Below, in pieces: positions 8,069-16,489 of a stretch of 21,014 bases of DNA; position 1 is the first letter of the stretch; each line of letters starts with the position of its first letter. The notes beneath the pieces are model-generated. The model searched no databases. It worked only from the letters and a program-made list of their open reading frames with translations, and was not told where the DNA came from. The DNA comes from Francisellaceae bacterium (GTDB lineage Bacteria; Pseudomonadota; Gammaproteobacteria; Berkiellales; Berkiellaceae). The stretch spans positions 1 through 21,014 of the forward strand of contig JAHFQG010000006.1 in NCBI GenBank assembly GCA_023266415.1. Direction: 5' to 3'. Both the position numbers and the translations under genes were made by a program.

Positions 8069-8102
8069 AGCCTGCGCTGGGGCTAAAAGCTCATGGCATG
8101 AC
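8069..8102. repeat. 34-base dispersed repeat, copy 1
   Basis: This stretch matches 19746-19779 in the same orientation at 29 of 34 positions by hand alignment; both contain CGCTGGGGCTAAA and end GCATGAC. It lies nine bases beyond the SDR stop. The preceding bases (8053-8078) hold further CCAGCCT pieces of the palindromic repeat family seen at 19665-19779. Confidence 0.75.
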
Positions 8103-8110
8103 ACAGAGTG

Positions 8111-8944
8111 TTAGGCCTTCAGCAAAATTTTGTCCAATATACCCGTCGGCATCCATCGTTTCAAGTGCGTGAACATATGTCCATATAACGTGACAGGATA
8201 CCGTGTCTTCGGATGTCGACTTTCTAACGCATGTAAAAGTACTTTTAATACAGCCTCTGGTCCTAACATAAACGGCGCATTTAAATTAGGACCTTTTTTC
8301 AATAAGGCTTTGTACGTATCTGCATAATGACTGTTCTGTATATCCATTTCATGTACTTGTTTAAACGCATGAGTTCGAAACAGCGAATGAATGGGTCCTG
8401 GTTCAATAATAGACACAAAAATGCCTGTTTTATGCAACTCTAACCGTAAAGTATCGCTAAATCCTTCTACCGCAAATTTAGAAGCCGTATAAGCCCCTGA
8501 AAACGTACGAGCCACCAAGCCTAAAATAGAACTGTTTTGAACGATGCGCCCGTAACCTTGTTGCCTAAAAATAGGTAATACCGCTTGTGTTACCCGTATC
8601 ATGCCAAATACATTGGTGTCGAATTGAGCCTGCATTTGTGCCCGACTTAAATCTTCAACCGCACCCAATTGGCCATAACCGGCATTATTAAAGACGCCAT
8701 ATAAAGCGCCGTCTGTTTTATCTAAAATTAGTTTGATTGCTTTCTTAATTGAGTCGTCGTTGGTCACATCCAGTTCCACTGTTTCAAGCCCCGCGTCTGC
8801 CAAAGACTGTAAAGCTTCTAAACGCCGGCCACTCGCAAATACCCGATATCCCCGCTGATGAAGCCCCAAAGCACACACTTTTCCAATACCACTGGAACAC
8901 CCAGTGATCAACACCGCACACTTGGAAAAGCGGGTTTTATTCAT
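8111..8944 (-). CDS. Short-chain dehydrogenase/reductase (classical SDR)
   Basis: This is an NAD(P)-dependent oxidoreductase of unknown substrate. The start at 8944 gives 277 residues and is chosen because an AAGGAG sits seven bases before it; an upstream Met would place the start inside the aspS leader. The nucleotide-binding TGCSSGIG lies at residues 14-21, NNAG at 86-89, and the catalytic set is Asn111, Ser139, Tyr152 and Lys156 (YTASK). The C-terminal RYPVTLYGHMFTHLKRWMP...LDKILL resembles the tail of YbbO-like SDRs. It is divergent from aspS. Codon choice looks more A/T-ending than in neighbouring genes, which may mean separate acquisition. Confidence 0.9.
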   Translation of the reverse strand: MNKTRFSKCAVLITGCSSGIGKVCALGLHQRGYRVFASGRRLEALQSLADAGLETVELDVTNDDSIKKAIKLILDKTDGALYGVFNNAGYGQLGAVEDLSRAQMQAQFDTNVFGMIRVTQAVLPIFRQQGYGRIVQNSSILGLVARTFSGAYTASKFAVEGFSDTLRLELHKTGIFVSIIEPGPIHSLFRTHAFKQVHEMDIQNSHYADTYKALLKKGPNLNAPFMLGPEAVLKVLLHALESRHPKTRYPVTLYGHMFTHLKRWMPTGILDKILLKA

Positions 8945-8968
8945 TTTTAGGCTCCTTAATGATATACT
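8940..8968 (+). promoter_or_regulatory. Candidate sigma70-type promoter for aspS and the downstream operon
   Basis: TATACT at 8963-8968 is a good -10 match. A weak -35, TTCATT, lies 17 bases upstream at 8940-8945. Transcription would begin near 8975, leaving about 30 bases before the aspS ATG. This is the only recognisable promoter before the nine-gene run to 17793. Confidence 0.4.
8952..8957 (-). promoter_or_regulatory. Shine-Dalgarno site that fixes the SDR start
   Basis: On the minus strand AAGGAG stands seven bases before ATG 8944. This is one of the clearest ribosome binding sites in the window and is the reason for rejecting the Met 24 codons upstream. Confidence 0.8.
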
Positions 8969-9004
8969 GTGACGCACAAGACACGACAAAATAGAGATCC
9001 GAAC

Positions 9005-10789
9005 ATGAGAACACATTATTCAGCAAAAGTCACAGAAACCTGTATCGGCCAAACTGTGACTGTGTGTGGTTGGGCCCATCGTCGTCGCGACCATGGGGGC
9101 GTAATTTTTGTGGATATTCGAGATCGCAGTGGTCTATTACAAACGGTGTATCACCCAGACAATAAAACCGCTTTTGCATTGGCTGAAAGCATTCGCAGTG
9201 AATTTGTTATTAAGGTAACTGGCATAGTCCAGAAACGTCCTGAAGGCACTGCCAACCTTGATTTGGCCACTGGCCACGTTGAACTCGTCTGTACCACCCT
9301 GGTTATTTTGGCTAAATCTCAACCCCTGCCCTTTGGTATCGAGAATTTTCAAGAAATCGGAGAAGAAGTGCGGCTTCAACACCGTTATCTTGATTTACGT
9401 CGCGATGTCATGCAACAACGCTTGCAATTTCGTGCCCGCGCTTCCGCTTTTATACGCCGATATTTGGAAGGCAACGGATTTTTAGACCTCGAAACCCCCA
9501 TGCTCACTCGTGCTACCCCCGAAGGGGCTCGTGACTATTTGGTGCCCAGTCGGACCAAAATCGGTAGCTTCTTTGCTCTTCCCCAATCTCCCCAATTGTT
9601 CAAACAGTTGCTTATGGTATCTGGGTTCGATCGGTACTATCAAATTGCCCGGTGCTTCCGAGATGAAGATTTACGGGCCGACCGACAACCTGAATTCACC
9701 CAAATTGATATTGAAGCCTCTTTTGTCAACGAAAAAGATATCATGGATTTGGTCGAAACCATGATACGTCAGCTATTTTTAGAGCTGAAAGGCATTACCA
9801 TACCTAACCCAATTCCCACCATGACGTACGCAGAAGCCATGCGCCGCTTTGGCTCTGACAAACCCGACATGCGTAATCCCTTAGAATTTGTGGATGTTGC
9901 GGATTTAATGCAACAAGTCGACTTTAAAGTGTTCAGTGGTCCCGCCAATAACCCCAAAGGTCGTGTCGTGGTCCTCAAAGTACCCGGTGGGGCTGAGCTG
10001 AGTCGAAAAGCCATTGATGATTATACCCAAAGGGTGGCCCGATATGGCGCCAAAGGTCTCGCTTACATCAAAGTAATCGATATAGCACAAGGCAAAGAAG
10101 GGTTAAACTCACCTATCGTGAAGTTTTTACCCGATGACGTTATTGAACAACTTCTAAGGCGTACCCAAGCGCGCAATGGGGATATCCTCTTCTTTGGGGC
10201 TGATAAAGCTTCAGTCGTGAACGATGCTATGGGTGCCCTACGCATTCAATTAGGGCATGATTTAAATTTGCTCCATTCCGAATGGCAATTGCTTTGGATA
10301 ACCGACTTCCCCATGTTTGAATGGGATGAAAAAAATGAATGTTGGCAATCGGTACATCATCCATTCACCAGCCCTAAAGTGACCGATATCGCACAATTGG
10401 ATGCCAAAGACACACTCACCGCCAAAGCCTACGATTTGGTGTTAAATGGTGTTGAACTGGGGGGAGGCTCTATTCGTATTCACGATTCAACCCTCCAAAA
10501 AGCGGTTTTCAGTGCCATTGGTCTCACAGAAGAACAGGCAAACAATAAGTTTGGATTTTTACTAGAAGCCATGCAATACGGTTGTCCTCCACACGGGGGA
10601 CTGGCTTTGGGGTTAGATCGCCTCATCATGCTTTTGTGCGGTGCAATGTCCATCCGAGAAGTTATTGCCTTCCCTAAAACCCAAACGGCCAGCTGCCTCA
10701 TGACAGGCGCACCTGCCCCTGTCGAGCGACAACAATTGGTGGACTTGGGCGTCAAAATAATCCCCCCTGAGGCGCATCGTGCTGTGTAG
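9005..10789 (+). CDS. aspS: Aspartyl-tRNA synthetase, probably non-discriminating (AspRS/AsxRS)
   Basis: This class II synthetase charges tRNA-Asp. The start at 9005 gives 594 residues and the family N-terminus MRTHYSAK; a GTG at 8969 would add an unconserved tail. The anticodon-binding OB fold comes first, then motif 2 ([15 protein letters not shown], near residue 217), the bacterial GAD insertion, and motif 3 ([14 protein letters not shown], near 532). His30 in [12 protein letters not shown] and Gly81 in KRPEGTAN correspond to His31 and Gly82 of Pseudomonas aeruginosa AspRS, which favour charging tRNA-Asn with Asp as well. If so, GatCAB must convert Asp-tRNA-Asn. nadA follows 16 bases later. 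Confidence 0.97.
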   Translation: MRTHYSAKVTETCIGQTVTVCGWAHRRRDHGGVIFVDIRDRSGLLQTVYHPDNKTAFALAESIRSEFVIKVTGIVQKRPEGTANLDLATGHVELVCTTLVILAKSQPLPFGIENFQEIGEEVRLQHRYLDLRRDVMQQRLQFRARASAFIRRYLEGNGFLDLETPMLTRATPEGARDYLVPSRTKIGSFFALPQSPQLFKQLLMVSGFDRYYQIARCFRDEDLRADRQPEFTQIDIEASFVNEKDIMDLVETMIRQLFLELKGITIPNPIPTMTYAEAMRRFGSDKPDMRNPLEFVDVADLMQQVDFKVFSGPANNPKGRVVVLKVPGGAELSRKAIDDYTQRVARYGAKGLAYIKVIDIAQGKEGLNSPIVKFLPDDVIEQLLRRTQARNGDILFFGADKASVVNDAMGALRIQLGHDLNLLHSEWQLLWITDFPMFEWDEKNECWQSVHHPFTSPKVTDIAQLDAKDTLTAKAYDLVLNGVELGGGSIRIHDSTLQKAVFSAIGLTEEQANNKFGFLLEAMQYGCPPHGGLALGLDRLIMLLCGAMSIREVIAFPKTQTASCLMTGAPAPVERQQLVDLGVKIIPPEAHRAV

Positions 10790-10805
10790 CCTGTCCAAAC
10801 CTGCA

Positions 10806-11921
10806 ATGCCCAAAGCTGCGCCGTCGTGTGCTATTCCTTTCCAACAATATTACACGGTGCCTGAAGCAGACTGTGTGGACCGTATTTGGGCCATCAAACA
10901 CACCATGGGCGATTCTCTGTGCCTCTTGGCCCACCATTATCAACGAGACGATGTGTATCAATTTGCCCATGAAACAGGTGATTCCTTAAAATTGGCCTAT
11001 CTCGCGGCAAGATCGGTTGCTCCCTATATTGTCTTTTGTGGTGTTCATTTTATGGCTGAAGTGGCGGATATGGTCACACGCCCCACTCAAAAAGTCATTT
11101 TACCCGATATGGCGGCGGGTTGTTCTATGGCCGATATGGCTAATTTGGTCACGGTGGAGCGTTCTTGGCAAGAACTGAGCCGCGTGCTTAACCCCGATGA
11201 AAAAATAATTCCCATCACGTATGTAAATTCTTCAGCTGACTTAAAAGCGTTTTGTGGTCGACACGGCGGCATTATTTGTACTTCCAGTAATGCCCATAAG
11301 GTGTTGGCTTGGGCCTTTCAACAACGTGAAAAAGTGCTGTTCTTCCCCGATCAACATTTGGGCCGTAATACCGCTCATAGCATGGGCATTCCTTTATCCG
11401 ATATGGCCCTCTGGGATTTTAACCAACCCATGGGGGGATTAACGCGCTCTGAAATTGAACACGCCAAATTACTGCTCTGGAATGGCTGGTGTGCTGTTCA
11501 TCAACGCTTTGCGCCTGAACATATTGAGGCATATCGAGCCAAACACCCTGACACTATTGTGTTGGCTCACCCAGAAGCAGAATTTGCTGTCTGCCAACAG
11601 GCCCAGTATGTGGGTTCTACCAGCGGTATCCTCGATTATGTGAAAAAATCTCCTCCCGGGTCCCATTTTTTGGTGGCTACCGAGTATAATTTGGTTAATC
11701 GATTGCACCAACAATTTAAGTCAGAAGGAAAACAAGTTCATTTTATGGCACCCAAGGTGTCGGTGTGCTCTACCATGTATCGGATAGATCTCCCGCATTT
11801 GCTCTGGGTGCTTGATAACCTACAGTGGGGCACTGTGGTTAATCAAGTGATTGTTGATCCAACCATTCAACAAGAGGCCCTAAAAGCCATTCATCGCATG
11901 TTTGAAGTCACCGGAGGGTAG
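10806..11921 (+). CDS. nadA: Quinolinate synthase NadA, Bacillus subtilis-like long type
   Basis: NadA condenses iminoaspartate with dihydroxyacetone phosphate to quinolinate for de novo NAD synthesis and needs a [4Fe-4S] cluster. From ATG 10806 it has 371 residues; a GTG at 10779 overlapping aspS, preceded by GAGG, is an alternative giving 380. Motifs include [43 protein letters not shown] and [10 protein letters not shown]. Cluster ligands are predicted as Cys106, Cys229 (NGWCAVH) and Cys321 ([15 protein letters not shown]), matching the spacing of B. subtilis Cys110/230/320. The extra Cys two residues before the third ligand in B. subtilis is Ser here. It sits between aspS and yebC, which are normally adjacent or near neighbours; nadB and nadC are not in the window. 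Confidence 0.95.
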   Translation: MPKAAPSCAIPFQQYYTVPEADCVDRIWAIKHTMGDSLCLLAHHYQRDDVYQFAHETGDSLKLAYLAARSVAPYIVFCGVHFMAEVADMVTRPTQKVILPDMAAGCSMADMANLVTVERSWQELSRVLNPDEKIIPITYVNSSADLKAFCGRHGGIICTSSNAHKVLAWAFQQREKVLFFPDQHLGRNTAHSMGIPLSDMALWDFNQPMGGLTRSEIEHAKLLLWNGWCAVHQRFAPEHIEAYRAKHPDTIVLAHPEAEFAVCQQAQYVGSTSGILDYVKKSPPGSHFLVATEYNLVNRLHQQFKSEGKQVHFMAPKVSVCSTMYRIDLPHLLWVLDNLQWGTVVNQVIVDPTIQQEALKAIHRMFEVTGG

Positions 11922-11923
11922 TT

Positions 11924-12643
11924 ATGGCAGGACACAGTAAATGGTCAACCATCAAGCGTCATAAGGGTGCTCAAGATGCCAAGCGTGGCAAAATTTTCAC
12001 CAAACTTATCCGAGAACTCACCACGGCCGCTCGTATCAGTGCCGATCCAGGTAGCCCACGACTTCGAGCCGCCATTGACAAAGCTTATGCCAGCAATATG
12101 ACCAAAGACACAGTCGAACGCGCCATCAAACGCGGTGCGGGGGGAGAAGATTCTGCGGTGATGGAAGAAATGCAGTACGAAGGGTATGGCCCCCATGGGG
12201 TTGCGGTCATAGTTTGTTGTTTAACTGACAATAAAAACAGAACCGCAGGCGAAGTCCGCCACGCGTTTTCAAAATCGGGGGGGAATTTAGGTGCCACAGG
12301 CTCAGTGGCCTACCTGTTTACTCAGGCCGGACAGATCATTTATCCCCCTGGGGTGAGTGAAGATAAAGTGATGGAAATTGCTTTGGAAATGGGAGCGGAT
12401 GATGTTATCGTAGAAGATGATGGATCTTGCGAGATCCGCACTTCTTTCGAAACTTTTCTACCCATCAAAGAAAAGCTGGTAGCCTCCAGATTAGAGCCTG
12501 TTTCTTCAGAAATTACGTTTCTTCCTTCAATGACCATCGAAATGGCAGGCGAGAAGGCCGAATCTTTGCTTAAATTAATAGACCGATTGGAAGATTTGGA
12601 TGACGTGCAGAGTGTCTACCACAACGCGGATATTAGGGATTGA
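11924..12643 (+). CDS. yebC: YebC/PmpR family protein
   Basis: YebC-family proteins are cytoplasmic; members have been described both as transcription regulators and as factors that help ribosomes through difficult sequences such as proline runs. The 239-residue product starts [28 protein letters not shown] (given here only to mark the family N-terminus, [11 protein letters not shown]) and contains [23 protein letters not shown] and [14 protein letters not shown]. Length matches the family. GGAGGG lies a few bases before ATG 11924, and only two bases separate it from nadA. Its 3' end overlaps ruvC by about 44 bases. The aspS-yebC-ruvC order is common in gammaproteobacteria. Confidence 0.96.
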   Translation: MAGHSKWSTIKRHKGAQDAKRGKIFTKLIRELTTAARISADPGSPRLRAAIDKAYASNMTKDTVERAIKRGAGGEDSAVMEEMQYEGYGPHGVAVIVCCLTDNKNRTAGEVRHAFSKSGGNLGATGSVAYLFTQAGQIIYPPGVSEDKVMEIALEMGADDVIVEDDGSCEIRTSFETFLPIKEKLVASRLEPVSSEITFLPSMTIEMAGEKAESLLKLIDRLEDLDDVQSVYHNADIRD

Positions 12644-13124
12644 TCCAGGCTCCAGACTTCTGGGGATAGGCATTATCGAGCTTGAGGGTAAGAAAGCCAC
12701 GCTGGTGATGCATGAAACGCTGGTGTTGCACGAATTGCCTTTGGCGGAACGATTGGGCACTATATTTAGTAGGCTATCCAACATAATTCAAGCACATCAT
12801 CCTCAAGACATGGCCATTGAGCAAGTTTTTATGCAAAAAAATGTGCAATCGGCGTTAAAATTAGGACAAGCTCGGGGAGTGGCCATTGCGTGTGGTGCGG
12901 TGCACCATTTAAACGTGTCTGAGTATGCCCCTCGTCAGATTAAACTGGCGGTGGTGGGGAAAGGCGGGGCTGAAAAAGTTCAGGTACAATATATGGTGAA
13001 AGTTTTGTTGGGCGTTTCGGAAAAGTTGCCCCCCGACAGCGCAGATGCGCTGGCCATTGCATTGTGTCACAGTTATCATCGGATGAATCATTATGCTAGC
13101 CTACTTATTCGGAACGCTGGTTGA
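12600..13124 (+). CDS. ruvC: Holliday-junction endonuclease RuvC
   Basis: RuvC cuts Holliday junctions in complex with RuvAB. From ATG 12600 the protein is 174 residues with the four acidic metal ligands Asp15 (LGIDPGSR), Glu74 ([10 protein letters not shown]), Asp146 and Asp149 ([14 protein letters not shown]), spaced as in E. coli Asp7/Glu66/Asp138/Asp141. The start is uncertain: ATG 12600, preceded by GGAAGA, makes an N-terminus eight residues longer than E. coli, and GTG 12612 makes one four longer. Either choice overlaps yebC by 32-44 bases. It overlaps ruvA by 32 bases. Confidence 0.93.
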   Translation: MTCRVSTTTRILGIDPGSRLLGIGIIELEGKKATLVMHETLVLHELPLAERLGTIFSRLSNIIQAHHPQDMAIEQVFMQKNVQSALKLGQARGVAIACGAVHHLNVSEYAPRQIKLAVVGKGGAEKVQVQYMVKVLLGVSEKLPPDSADALAIALCHSYHRMNHYASLLIRNAG

Positions 13125-13662
13125 AAAACACCCGCCTCAAGTTGTCATCGATATTTCTGGGGTGGCTTACGAAGTGTGGGTGCCATTATCCACTTTTTGG
13201 AAAGTAGGCGAGATAGGACAACCTCAAAAACTATATACGCAGTTGATTGTACGTGAAGATTCTCATACAGTGTACGGCTTTGCAACCGATACGGACAAAC
13301 GGTTCTTTAACCAACTCCTGAAAGTAAATGGCATTGGTCCAAAAGTGGCTCTAGGGATATTATCGGGTTTGTCGGTGACGGAATGCCATCAAGCCATTCT
13401 GGCGAAAGATATTGCCACCCTGACGCGTATACCAGGTATTGGTAAAAAAACCGCTGAACGGCTGATCATGGAAATTCAAGACAAATTAGAAGGCTTACCG
13501 ATTGCTTTAGGCACTTCTCGGGCACAACAAGATGCGCTGGAAGCACTCCAATCGTTGGGATATACCGCCAAAGAAGCACATAAAGCCATTGCGAGGGTGG
13601 GTAAAACTACCGACAATAGCGAATCATTGATTAAACAAGCGTTACAAGGACTCAATGCATGA
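13093..13662 (+). CDS. ruvA: Holliday-junction branch migration protein RuvA
   Basis: RuvA binds the four-way junction as a tetramer and loads RuvB. The 189-residue product has the N-terminal OB-fold ([25 protein letters not shown] begins at residue 7), two helix-hairpin-helix segments ([14 protein letters not shown] and [16 protein letters not shown]), and the C-terminal RuvB-binding domain ([16 protein letters not shown]). It overlaps ruvC by 32 bases and ruvB by four (ATGA), an arrangement that favours coupled translation. Slightly shorter than the 203 residues of E. coli, mainly in the linker. Confidence 0.96.
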   Translation: MLAYLFGTLVEKHPPQVVIDISGVAYEVWVPLSTFWKVGEIGQPQKLYTQLIVREDSHTVYGFATDTDKRFFNQLLKVNGIGPKVALGILSGLSVTECHQAILAKDIATLTRIPGIGKKTAERLIMEIQDKLEGLPIALGTSRAQQDALEALQSLGYTAKEAHKAIARVGKTTDNSESLIKQALQGLNA

Positions 13663-14654
13663 CTTCATCGTCCCTTTTACAACCAGATGTTGTTTTACCC
13701 CCTGAAAAAATGTGGGATAAAGCCATGCGTCCCAAAAATTTATCTGAATATGTAGGGCAAGCGGCTTTACGAGAACAACTGGGTATTTTTATTGAAGCCA
13801 CCCGAGGGCGAAAGGAAGCACTCGACCATGTGTTGCTGTTTGGCCCCCCTGGGTTAGGCAAAACCACCTTAGCGCACATTATTGCCCACGAATTACAAAC
13901 CGGATTACGTCAAACGTCTGGGCCTGTGTTAGAGCGTCCGGGCGATTTAGCAGCATTACTTACAAATTTAGAGCCTTTCGATGTCTTATTTATTGACGAA
14001 ATTCACCGCCTAAGCCCCGCCATTGAAGAAATTTTATACCCTGCAATGGAAGATAGTCAGCTAGATATCGTGATTGGCGAAGGACCCGCCGCACGCTCCA
14101 TCAAGCTAGATTTACCTCCTTTTACCTTGGTAGGTGCTACCACCCGTGCGGGGATGCTCACTTCCCCTCTGCGAGATCGCTTTGGCATTGTTCAACGCCT
14201 CAATTTTTATGAAACGGTGGAGTTGGTTCAAATTGTCACCCGTTCAGCCACTTTAATGCACGTTCCTCTAACAGAGGAGGGCGCTTGGGAGATTGCCAGC
14301 CGCTCTCGAGGGACCCCTCGTGTGGCCAACCGGTTACTGCGCCGCGTGCGGGATTATGCTGAAGTGCGAGGTGATGGGCGGATAGATCGACCCTTAGCTA
14401 AAATGGCCCTCGATGTGCTGGAGGTTGATACCCAAGGATTTGATGTCTTAGACCGAAAATTATTGCTCACCATTATTGAAAAATATGACGGAGGCCCCGT
14501 GGGTATTGAAAATTTGTCTGCCGCTCTGGGCGAAAGTCGCGATACCCTAGAAGACGTTATCGAACCTTATTTGTTGCAAAATGGCTTTTTATTGCGCACA
14601 CCTCGCGGTAGAATGGTGACTCCACTAACTTACCAACACTTTGGATTAGCATGA
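13659..14654 (+). CDS. ruvB: Holliday-junction branch migration helicase RuvB
   Basis: RuvB is the AAA+ motor that drives branch migration. The 331-residue protein has Walker A GPPGLGKT (residues 62-69), Walker B FIDEIHRL (Asp113, Glu114), sensor 1 GATTRAG, and [10 protein letters not shown] with the arginine finger. A winged-helix DNA-binding domain ends the protein ([22 protein letters not shown]). The start forms ATGA with the ruvA stop; its own stop overlaps tolQ in the same way. Length is typical (about 336 in E. coli). Confidence 0.97.
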   Translation: MTSSSLLQPDVVLPPEKMWDKAMRPKNLSEYVGQAALREQLGIFIEATRGRKEALDHVLLFGPPGLGKTTLAHIIAHELQTGLRQTSGPVLERPGDLAALLTNLEPFDVLFIDEIHRLSPAIEEILYPAMEDSQLDIVIGEGPAARSIKLDLPPFTLVGATTRAGMLTSPLRDRFGIVQRLNFYETVELVQIVTRSATLMHVPLTEEGAWEIASRSRGTPRVANRLLRRVRDYAEVRGDGRIDRPLAKMALDVLEVDTQGFDVLDRKLLLTIIEKYDGGPVGIENLSAALGESRDTLEDVIEPYLLQNGFLLRTPRGRMVTPLTYQHFGLA

Positions 14655-15337
14655 ACACAGATTTATCTATCTTACATTTGGTGCTCAATGCCAGTACGCT
14701 GGTGCAATTAGTGATGTTAGCCCTGTTGGCAGCCTCTGTGTTGTCTTGGACTATCATGCTTAAAAAACGGAAAGAGTTGTTAGCTTTCAAACAAAGATTG
14801 GAGCAAACCGAAGCAGTCCACCAACAAGCCGATTTTGGTAAAATCAATGAATGGCTCTTGGCGCAACGCGACCAAAACGGCATCGTACCTATTTTACGGT
14901 TGGGATTGCGTGATGCACTTCAGTGTTTACACCACGAAATGCCTTTATCGCACAAAACCGATTACATTCGACAAACCATGCAAACTCAACTTACCAAACA
15001 CGCCCAAGAATTAGAAGAAGGGGTGCCGTTTTTGGCCAGTGTAGGCTCCGTTAGTCCTTATGTGGGATTGTTTGGTACCGTGTGGGGTATCATGATGGCT
15101 TTTAAAGCTTTGGGCAGCTCTACCGCTCAAGCCACCTTGGCTATGGTTGCACCGGGCATTGCCGAAGCACTCATTGCCACTGCCATGGGGCTGTTTGCGG
15201 CCATTCCTGCAGTGATTGCTTATAATCGTTTTCAATACCAATTAGAAATGCTGTTAGAACGATATGAACGCCTCATCACCCAATTTTGTCATCATTATTT
15301 GCGGTATGTCGTTACTCAAGAGAAAACAGCCGAATAA
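14651..15337 (+). CDS. tolQ: Tol-Pal system proton channel subunit TolQ
   Basis: TolQ and TolR form the proton-driven inner-membrane motor that energises TolA during envelope constriction and outer-membrane upkeep. The 228-residue protein has three membrane segments: near residues 16-36, 130-150 ([22 protein letters not shown], given in part as [17 protein letters not shown]) and 170-190 ([20 protein letters not shown]). These are the MotA/TolQ/ExbB family landmarks. Context separates it from ExbB: tolR, tolA and tolB follow. The ATGA overlap with ruvB joins DNA-repair and envelope genes in one transcript. The thioesterase gene ybgC that often precedes tolQ is missing. Confidence 0.95.
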   Translation: MNTDLSILHLVLNASTLVQLVMLALLAASVLSWTIMLKKRKELLAFKQRLEQTEAVHQQADFGKINEWLLAQRDQNGIVPILRLGLRDALQCLHHEMPLSHKTDYIRQTMQTQLTKHAQELEEGVPFLASVGSVSPYVGLFGTVWGIMMAFKALGSSTAQATLAMVAPGIAEALIATAMGLFAAIPAVIAYNRFQYQLEMLLERYERLITQFCHHYLRYVVTQEKTAE

Positions 15338-15346
15338 GGATGACTT

Positions 15347-15766
15347 ATGCGTATGCGTCGGGGTCTTGTATCCGATATGAATGTGGTCCCCTACATCGAT
15401 GTCATGCTGGTGTTGTTGGTTATTTTTATGGTAACCGCCCCCATGTTGCAACAAGGGGTGGTGGTTGATTTACCCAAAGCGTCGGCTAAGGCCATTCCTC
15501 CCCAACGCAGTGAACCTATTATTGTGTCAGTCGATGCTCGGGGGAGTTATTATCTCAATGTGGCGGAAAATCCCCAAGAAGCTATCGATGGTCGACGGTT
15601 GGCTATTCGAGTGGCCCAGATATTACATCAAGATCCCACCCGTAAAGTCTTAGTGAAAGGCGATAAACAAGTGCCCTATGGGGTGATTATGCGCGCCATG
15701 TCGATGTTACAACATGCGGGTGTTGATAATGTTGGGTTAGTTACCGAACAACCGAGCAAGGGGTAA
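15347..15766 (+). CDS. tolR: Tol-Pal system protein TolR
   Basis: TolR is the ExbD-family partner of TolQ. The 139-residue product has a short cytoplasmic tail, one membrane helix (VPYIDVMLVLLVIFMVTAP) with the essential proton-carrying aspartate at Asp18, and a periplasmic domain ending LVTEQ. An AAGGA overlaps the tolQ stop and serves as ribosome binding site for ATG 15347, nine bases after tolQ. The stop is three bases before the tolA start codon. Confidence 0.95.
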   Translation: MRMRRGLVSDMNVVPYIDVMLVLLVIFMVTAPMLQQGVVVDLPKASAKAIPPQRSEPIIVSVDARGSYYLNVAENPQEAIDGRRLAIRVAQILHQDPTRKVLVKGDKQVPYGVIMRAMSMLQHAGVDNVGLVTEQPSKG

Positions 15767-15769
15767 ACC

Positions 15770-16489
15770 GTGACACCGGAAACCCGTCGAGCGCTGCAAG
15801 GCTCACTTATATTACATGGGTTCATGTTGGCTTTTTTAGGGCTCACTCTTCATTTTGAAGACAAAATTATTCGCACTAACCCAGTGGATTTAAGCCTTCC
15901 CATGCAAGCCTCCTTAGTCTTGGAAAGCGGCCAAAAGGCCCCGGCGCAAAAAGTCGTCAAAATTCCAAAAGTGATTGAGACAATCAAATTGGTGGAAAAC
16001 GATAAAAAAGCCACATTTGCAGTTAAAAAAACCAAAGAAAAAAAGCAGGAAGCCCCTAAAAAAGAAAAAGAAGTGGTTAAAATAGAGAAAAAGGTGGCTC
16101 TTGTGAAAAAACCCCTGGTTGATCAGAAAGCTCTGCAAGCCGAAATAGAACGGTCTTTACAGAATGAGTTAGCAAGCGAACAATCTTCCCTGCAAGTAGC
16201 CGATGAAATTGCCCAGTATCATCAAATTATTGTGGCTCACATTCAACAATACTGGCGGCAACCGCTCGATCCAGAATCCAGTCTCTCTTGTTTGATACAA
16301 GTACGGGTTTTAGCCACTGGAGAAGTGGCTTCTGCCACGGTGGTACGGGGGAGTGGTAATGTGGGGTTTGATCACGCTGCCACATTGGCCGTTTTACGAG
16401 CTTCCCCGTTGCCTTTGCCCTCAGCAGCAGAGGCTCGAGCGCCTTTCTTGAAAGGGTTTCATTTTTTATTTAAACCGGAGGCATTATGA
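15770..16489 (+). CDS. tolA: Tol-Pal system protein TolA (short form)
   Basis: TolA links the TolQR motor to TolB and Pal across the periplasm. It uses a GTG start at 15770. The 239 residues contain an N-terminal membrane anchor (about 10-28), a Lys/Glu-rich helical region (about 60-145), and the C-terminal TonB-like domain with AHIQQYWRQPLDPESS and VASATVVRGSGNVGFDHAA, ending FLFKPEAL. E. coli TolA has 421 residues; the difference lies in the helical stalk, which may mean a narrower reach. It overlaps tolB by four bases. Confidence 0.92.
   Translation: MTPETRRALQGSLILHGFMLAFLGLTLHFEDKIIRTNPVDLSLPMQASLVLESGQKAPAQKVVKIPKVIETIKLVENDKKATFAVKKTKEKKQEAPKKEKEVVKIEKKVALVKKPLVDQKALQAEIERSLQNELASEQSSLQVADEIAQYHQIIVAHIQQYWRQPLDPESSLSCLIQVRVLATGEVASATVVRGSGNVGFDHAATLAVLRASPLPLPSAAEARAPFLKGFHFLFKPEAL

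Noticed and set aside
7835..8086. Open frames on both strands across 7802-8086
   Set aside because: They are built from the GC-rich hairpin repeats and the 5' end of the PP0621-like gene, lack ribosome binding sites, and match no family.
8961..8989. Minus-strand promoter for the SDR gene (TTGTCG, 17 bases, TATATC)
   Set aside because: The implied transcript start near 8954 falls within the Shine-Dalgarno site at 8952-8957, so it could not supply a usable leader.
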